64,000 nt of DNA, taken from assembly GCA_003013855.2 (NCBI GenBank), contig ML058448.1:186001-250000 (forward strand), given 5' to 3'. Origin of the DNA: Liriodendron chinense (taxonomy: Eukaryota; Streptophyta; Magnoliopsida; Magnoliales; Magnoliaceae). The notes below the pieces were generated by a model. The model was not told the origin of the DNA, ran no database searches, and worked only from the letters and a program-made list of their open reading frames with translations. The translations under genes and the position numbers were made by a program. Below are positions 58,011 through 64,000 of the stretch, piece by piece. Each line of letters begins with the position of its first letter. The stretch's first letter is position 1.

Positions 58011-59154
58011 ATGGCTTCCTTAACCAGATCTTTCTTCGTAGCCTTGTTCATCTTGGGAGTGTGGGCTTCTCACACCATGGGCCGTTCTCTTCAGGAAGCG
58101 TCCATGTCCGATAGGCACGAGCAATGGATGGTTCGATATGGCCGAACGTACAAGGATGCAGTTGAGAAAGAGCAGCGCTTCAAGATATTCAAGGACAATG
58201 TGGAATTTATAGAATCCTTCAACAATGTCGGTGACCGATCTTACAAGCTAAGTGTAAATGAATTTGCAGACCAAACTAACGGCGAGTTCAAAGCCAGCCG
58301 TAATGGATTTAGGCCCACTAAAGCAAGAGCATTGAGAGCCTCGTCGTTCATGTATGAGAACGTGACTGTGCCCTCTAATATGGATTGGAGAAAGAAAGGT
58401 GCAGTAACACCAATCAAAGACCAAGGACAATGCGGTAAGCTTTATAACCTTCTCATGAATTTAGTCCATTTTCTTGGATTACTGCAACTTTGTTCTAGAA
58501 AGGAACATGACATTGTTATCTAGTGTTAGCTAACTTGCTATCTGGTGGTGCCAAATAGGATGTTGCTGGGCATTCTCTGCGGTAGCGGCTATGGAAGGTA
58601 TTTCCCAACTCAAAACAGGGAAGTTGCTTTCTTTATCCGAGCAAGAGGTGGTGGATTGTGATACCAAAGGTGAGGATCAAGGCTGTGAGGGTGGTTTCAT
58701 GGACGACGCCTTCGTTTTCATCAGACACAATGGAGGACTTACAACAGAAGCCAACTACCCCTACAAGGGAGTTGATGGCACTTGCAACTCCAAGAAGGCA
58801 GCAAACGATGTGGCCAAGATCAACGGTTACGAAGATGTAACTGCCAACAGCGAGAAGGCACTATTGAAGGCCGTGGCCAACCAACCCGTTTCTGTCGCAA
58901 TTGATGCAAGTGGATCTGCTTTCCAGTTCTACTCGAGCGGTGTCTTTACAGGAGATTGTGGTACCGAACTAGACCATGGAGTGACGGCCATTGGATATGG
59001 GACCACAGATGATGGGACAAAGTATTGGCTAGTGAAGAACTCTTGGGGGACTTCTTGGGGTGAAGATGGATACATTATGATGGAAAGGGATGTTGATGCT
59101 AAAGAAGGCATGTGTGGTATTGCCATGATGGCTTCTTATCCCACTGCGGCTTAA
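58011..59154 (+). CDS. SAG39: Protease H: SAG39-like cysteine protease, intact
   Basis: Exon 1 is 58011-58434 and exon 2 is 58559-59154, with a 124-bp intron, giving 339 residues. The start is the ATG in gccATGGC, matching all paralogues; an upstream in-frame GTG extension (from 57966) is ignored. Signal peptide FFVALFILGVWASHTMG, ERFNIN at 52-71, Gln138, Cys144, His281 and Asn302 are complete, and GCEGG is present. It differs from E and F at scattered sites in both exons (for example NGEFKAS, DTKGEDQ, HNGGLTT), so it has not been homogenised with them. No U2-like fragment follows it, so it lies outside the tandem unit. Confidence 0.92.
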
Positions 59155-61219
59155 TCCTCACTAGTTGCAATCTCAATTGCTCGTTTGTCCCATGCTTTGG
59201 TCACAAAAGTGTTACGAAGAAATGTAGAAATGTGTAGCTTCTTTATATAGTTCTCAAATAAGTAATGGGTTACTTCATTATCACTTATAGTATCCAAACA
59301 GTTAGCTTTCCATCATTCGTATGGTACACCAAGAACTTTCCAACTTTATATATTGTTCAAAGTATAAGAACCCGGAATTGGTGAAATGACCCAGCTTCAG
59401 GGGGGGGCGAGGGAATTTCCAGGACCAGCGTACCTGATATCAAGGGGCCTGCCTTTGGGGTATAAGTGGGCCCTGGTAACTTCACTATGGCCCCTTCATT
59501 TCTGGATTTCGCAATGATGGCATGTCTATCAATAGGCTGGGCCCAAGTCTAGCTGAGGTTTGTCCAAGATCTGTCTGCATAGTAAATCCTAGGCTCAAAC
59601 CCGGCCCAGGCCATGATGGGCCAAAACAAACATCCGAGCTTGGCCCAGCCACCAACTTTTGTGCAAGATCTGTGCTTCATTTGGTTTACCCCATCATATG
59701 TACCTTGAGACAGTAAATGGGCCTAGTAAAAATAATAAGTGGACTTAATTTTAGACCCAGGCCCAAAAGTTCAGCAGGTTTGTCTGGACCATTGGTAGCC
59801 TGATTCAATGGGTTTGGACAGGACAGGACTGTTAGCAACCCATTTGGTCTTTGCATGGTTGGGACCACTGGATGGATGAATTGGATCGCACAAACTTATG
59901 CCAGTTTGAGACATGCATGGTGTGTAAGTAGGGTCTCTTACCTTTATCTGGCTTAAACTGACTAGACCCAGCCCAATTTTAACAAGGTCGAAGTTGGAAG
60001 ACCCAATCTGGACTTGACGAGATCTAATTTTTAACCGGTGCAAAAAGGTTAGACATGAATCCGACCTGATTTTGATTTTTTAAGGGAGAAAAACTTGGAT
60101 CCAGGGCAATTAAAACTGGGTCGGGTCCATCAGGTAGCACTAGTCCAGGTACCTGTCGACAGCCCTAAAGTAATCAGGCCTTTTATCTTCTTCTTTTTTC
60201 TTTTTTCTTTTTTCTTTTTTCTTTTTTTTTTTTAAATTTTTGAAGAGGATCTCTCTATGTAACCAGTTTTGGACATGGTCCTGAGTAAAGGACCTAATCC
60301 AAACCGTTTATCTAACTATTCACTCCGGCCCGGGCCTTCTGACCACCGGGCTGCTAGCAGGTTAGGGCTTAAACCCATCAGGCCGGTTCTGCCCGTCAAT
60401 ACAAGAGGACTGACAAGTTCGCGATGGATGAGAAACTTTAATGCCCTTATACAAGCGAAGGTGGTCAGTTATCCAGGTCGTTGATCCTACCCCTTCAGTT
60501 AGTGGTGTATCAATAAACAATTGATAGAAATTGGATAGATACGATCACATCAAATCAACGGTTTAGATCATGGAACCGTGGGCACCGGAGGCATTGGATC
60601 TAATCCCTAGGAAACATGCAAAATGGTCAACGGTTTAGATCATCAACAATCTTAGCCATCTAATCCTTGACTTATTTTTTTCTGTTAAAATCTTAGCCAT
60701 CTAAGAAGAAACACCATTTTATCTTCCTAATCAGAAGATGATCCTAGCTATCTAATGAAATTGGACGATAACAACCAATCGTCCACTTTTAATAGGTCTA
60801 AATTAGATGGTACTGATCATCTGAAAGAGAAGATTTCGGGGATCTCCCACTCATTATGGGGCCCACCGTATGAATTTGTTTGGTTAGCAGAAGTGGGACC
60901 CACATGTAAAGCCCGTTGGACCAAACAACACCACGATCAAGAATTGAATATTTCCTCTAAACATGGACCTCTGTTTCATGTTTGGCAGCGTCGGGATCCA
61001 GGTCTCCATGTAATTGTTGTTCATGTGGTATCCTTGAATTGAGAAGACGATAATACCCCTCTGTTAAAGGGCCAGCCACAACTAATTTTAGGGGTAAAAA
61101 AGCCCAAACGCTACTTGGGTTAATGAGCATAAAAAAAAAAAATTACATTAATGCTATAAGCTTCTAAATCTAAAAGAAAAAAGAAAAAAGTGGACAAATA
61201 CAATTAGAGCATTTATGTT
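59155..61219. other. Gene-free stretch between H and I
   Basis: 59155-59330 is protease 3' flank. 59520-60170 has 'ggcccaggcc/gggtcgggtcc' words and an hAT-like terminus (ctgtcgacagccctaa) at about 60153-60169. A T-rich (CTTTTTT)n run lies at about 60186-60232. 60480-60830 shows 'caacggtttagatcat' pairs. No gene. Confidence 0.5.
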
Positions 61220-62725
61220 CTATGCAATTGGGTAAGAGGCCTGCATGGCAATGCCACACAGTCCTTCCTTGGCATCAACATCCCTTTCCACCCTTATGTA
61301 ACCGTCTTCACCCCACCAAATACCCCATGAATTCTTCACCAACCAGTACTTGGTCCCATCAACATCTGTCCCATAACCAACGGCTGTCACCCCATGGTCT
61401 AGATCAGTGCCGCAATCACCCTTGAAGACTCCGCTCGAATAGAATTGGAAGATGTATCCACCAGCATCAATGGCGATGGAAACTGGCTGGTTGGCTACTG
61501 CATTCAGTAGTGCCATCTCGCTGTTGGCCGGTACATGTTTGTGACCTTTGATTGTGGTGGCATGTTTCGAAGCCTTGTTAGGGTTGCAAGTGCGGTGTAT
61601 GGGTAGTTAGCTTCAGTTGTAAGGCCGTGGTTGCTTTCAATGAAATCAAAGGCGTTGTCCATGAAGCCACCCTCACAGCCTTGATCGTCACCCTTGGTGT
61701 CGCAGTCCACTAGCTCTTGCTCGGATAGTGAAAGCAACTTACCCGTTTTAATTTGTGTAATTCCTTCCATGGCTGCAACTGCTGAGAATGCCCAACAACA
61801 CCCTATTTTTGAACATTTGAGCCACGATTAGTAAAAACACCAAATAATCAATCTCATCTTCCCTTTTCTTAGTGTAATAGCATTGTTACAGATACTAGTT
61901 TGGGTTTCCTTATTTTTCATTGGGTTTGAGAAGAGGTCATCACTTGATTTACCCCTTGATCCTGGCCGGTCGTCAAAGAAGGTGACACCTCTTGGGATTG
62001 ACCATTACGCAAAAATCATATTGATTTTATGGTATTAACCATGCAAAATAAATGGCCTGCAATGCCCAAACTCAATGGTGGATATAATGCTATCCTATAA
62101 AGTTGAGAAAAGATATAGAATTGTATTGTCCATCGACTTGAATGACATTGCTGACTACTCTTTGTATGGTTCGAAATTGGATTGGCCTGTGGCCCATCCA
62201 GAGGTGGCCATTCTGATGGATGGTCCAGATTGACAAGCTCAATCACCAATGTGGGTTAGTAGAGGGCAGGTGAAAGTTAAAGGTCTACTTAGTACTTACC
62301 ACATTGTCCCTGATCCTTGATGGGAGTCACAGCACCTTTCTGTCTCCAGTCCATGCTAGATGGTGCAGTTACATTCTCATACATGAAGGATGTGGCTTCT
62401 GATGCCCTTGCTCTGGTGGGCCTAAATCTGTTACGAGAGGCCCTGAACTCATCATTGGTTAGATCAGGCAAATGCGTTGATGCTTAACTTGTATGATCAG
62501 TTCCCTCCGCTGTTAAAAGATTCTATCAACTCCACATTACCCTTGAATATCTGGAAACGTTTTTCCTTTTCAGGCCACATCCTTGTAGGTGCGTCCGTAT
62601 TGAGCTTTCCATTGCTCATGGCGATTGGACATGGATAAGTCATGGAGGGTGCGGGCCATGGCTTGAGAAGCGCATGCTCCCAAGATGAACAACGCCACAA
62701 AGAAACAAGGGTACATGGAAGCCAT
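61220..62725 (-). pseudogene. Protease I: long-intron copy with frameshifts
   Basis: Exon 1 is 62300-62725 (424 + 2 bases) and exon 2 is 61220-61802, with a 497-bp intron; it is the closest relative of D. Exon 1 has one extra base near 62571, another near 62466, and CGA changed to TGA between them (SGGN-stop where D has SAGDR). Exon 2 has lost about 14 bases after ANYPY (around 61595), so it is split into two frames. The later frame still carries DHGVTAVGYG and NSWG. TATATAA lies at 62811-62817 with a GA-rich run upstream. Promoter, splice sites and most codons survive, so inactivation is fairly recent. Confidence 0.88.
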
Positions 62726-62996
62726 TGTACAAAGTAGGAGGGTGTGGTGGATGGGCTGAGGATGAGATTAATGTAAATGAGGGATGCATACATTCAAGGG
62801 AGGCTCTGGTTTATATAGGCATTGCGTTGCAGAGAGAGAGAGAGGGAGAGAGAGAATGTAATGGTTGGTTTGGATGGCCACAGAGACAGGTTCCCTTTAC
62901 TTGTGGCAATCTTTTCGTCTGCAAACGTCCTAAATTTATACTCATTCGATTATGTGGCTACCAGATCGGTGAAGAAGATCCATTGTACGGCTAAAA
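62726..62996 (-). promoter_or_regulatory. Promoter region of protease I
   Basis: TATA box at 62811-62817 on the minus strand, GA run at about 62831-62855, then 'gtaatggttggtttggatggc', matching D's upstream region (28890-28930). Similarity fades by about 62950. Confidence 0.55.
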
Positions 62997-64000
62997 ATGA
63001 AAATATCCAATGGTACTAATTGGACAAACAATGTTTTGAGCCGTAGGCGTAATTTCAGTTACCTGATAAATCAGTCGCTTTCTACGGCTGCTGATTATAA
63101 TATTCTAGAAGAAGTGTTAAGTGGTCATTCAATTGACTACTCGTGTCTGCGAACATTTTATTGTAAAGCTTACTCTCATATACTGTTAGTTGAGAGAGAT
63201 AAGCTGGACCAAATGGCTAAAAAATGTATCTTTGTCCGTTATGGTGTTGGTGTGAAGGGTTACAGATTATCTGACCCTATTACATGGAAAATTTCTTTAA
63301 GTCGTGATGCTAGGTTTGATGAGAGGTCCTTATTCCGAAAGGATGTGCCAAAGGAATCGAAAAAATCAGAGGTTGTTGATATCCAGATTGATAGAGATGA
63401 GACACGGGCTAAGACTGAGATGCAGACAGAGGTATAAGATTAGGTAGAGTGGCTACCTGTGCGAAAAAAAATCCTCCTAAAAATCATAGATTACCGGTGA
63501 GATATATGAATGACTTGAATGTTGCATTCGCCCTTATTACAAATGAGAGGGATCCATCTACCTTTCAGGAAGCACTATACGATGTGGATGCTAAAAGTGA
63601 AAGGCGGCAATGCAAGATGAGATTAAGTCCCTATACAAGAATGAGATGTGGGAGGTGGTGGAGCTTCTTGTGGGCTAAAAAATGATTGGGTGTAAATGGA
63701 TCTTTAGGTAAAAAAAAAAACATGATAGGTACAAGACTAGATTGGTGGCGATGAGAAATGCTTAGCGAGAATGTGTGAACTTCAGTGAGATATTCACGCT
63801 GGTTGTGAAATAAGTATCTATCAGGTTCGTGTTGGCTCTGATTACCTAACATATCCTCGAGCTGTAATAGATGAATGTAAAAACTACTTTCTTGCATGGG
63901 GAATTGGATGGACAGATTTACATCACAACCAGAAGGTAATACAGTACAAGGGGCAGAGAACAATGTTTGCAGGTTAAGAACATCGTTACACAACCTTAAA
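62997..64000 (+). pseudogene. Copia integrase-RT fragment, runs off the window
   Basis: Begins inside a copia integrase (VLSGHSIDYSCLRTF, KKCIFVRYGVGVKGYRL, SRDARFDE at about 63015-63330). It passes through a linker and enters reverse transcriptase (ALYDVDAKSE, KSLYKNEMWEVVELL, GCKWIF relatives at about 63570-63700), then a stop-broken RT body to the edge. No LTR is visible. At least one frameshift (near 63437) and several stops make it a remnant. Confidence 0.8.

Overview
The window is plant nuclear DNA. It has spliced genes with GT-AG introns, Ty3 and Ty1/copia retrotransposons, a CACTA transposon, tRNA-derived SINEs, many miniature inverted-repeat elements and a family of plant papain-like cysteine proteases. 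The recurring short 'gggcccaccatgatg...'-type repeats remind me of magnoliid genomes. That species guess is an impression only.

The host genes form one cluster of SAG39/SAG12-type cysteine proteases (peptidase family C1A), spread over 14.9-62.7 kb. I count nine loci. Four look intact: 27278-28724 (-), 30549-31694 (+), 39306-40451 (+) and 58011-59154 (+). A fifth (14942-16092, -) is complete except for one TGA in the active-site motif. Four are broken: 17.9-18.6 kb, 19774-20556, 44447-44669 and 61220-62725. All complete copies share one intron at the same place, inside the codon between the paired active-site cysteines. A short-intron subfamily (124-131 bp) and a long-intron subfamily (430-497 bp) can be told apart.

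Layout: 1-3.5 kb, decayed Ty3 element on the minus strand. 3.5-14.8 kb, gene-free, with hAT-like and PIF/Harbinger-like non-autonomous elements and a solo copia LTR. 14.8-20.6 kb, protease loci A (-), B (rearranged) and C (+). 20.6-27.2 kb, Mutator-like MITEs around a large inverted minisatellite at 23.0-24.7 kb. 27.3-31.7 kb, divergent pair D (-) and E (+). 32.0-36.3 kb, a 4.2-kb solo LTR. 36.3-45.6 kb, tandem copies of a unit that holds a protease gene followed by a U2 snRNA-like fragment, including gene F and fragment G. 46.0-55.7 kb, a four-level nest: copia element, then solo LTR, then CACTA transposon, then captured fragments of the plastid-division gene PARC6/CDP1. 58.0-62.7 kb, protease genes H (+) and I (-). 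63.0-64.0 kb, another copia fragment.

The cluster grew by tandem and inverted duplication and was then cut up by transposons. Several insertions can be dated relative to the duplications because a sister copy in the same window keeps the empty site. The intact proteases have a signal peptide, an I29 inhibitor propeptide with an ERFNIN motif and a full Cys-His-Asn triad. By family knowledge they should be secretory or vacuolar endopeptidases of senescence, defence or tissue breakdown. Expression cannot be read from this sequence.
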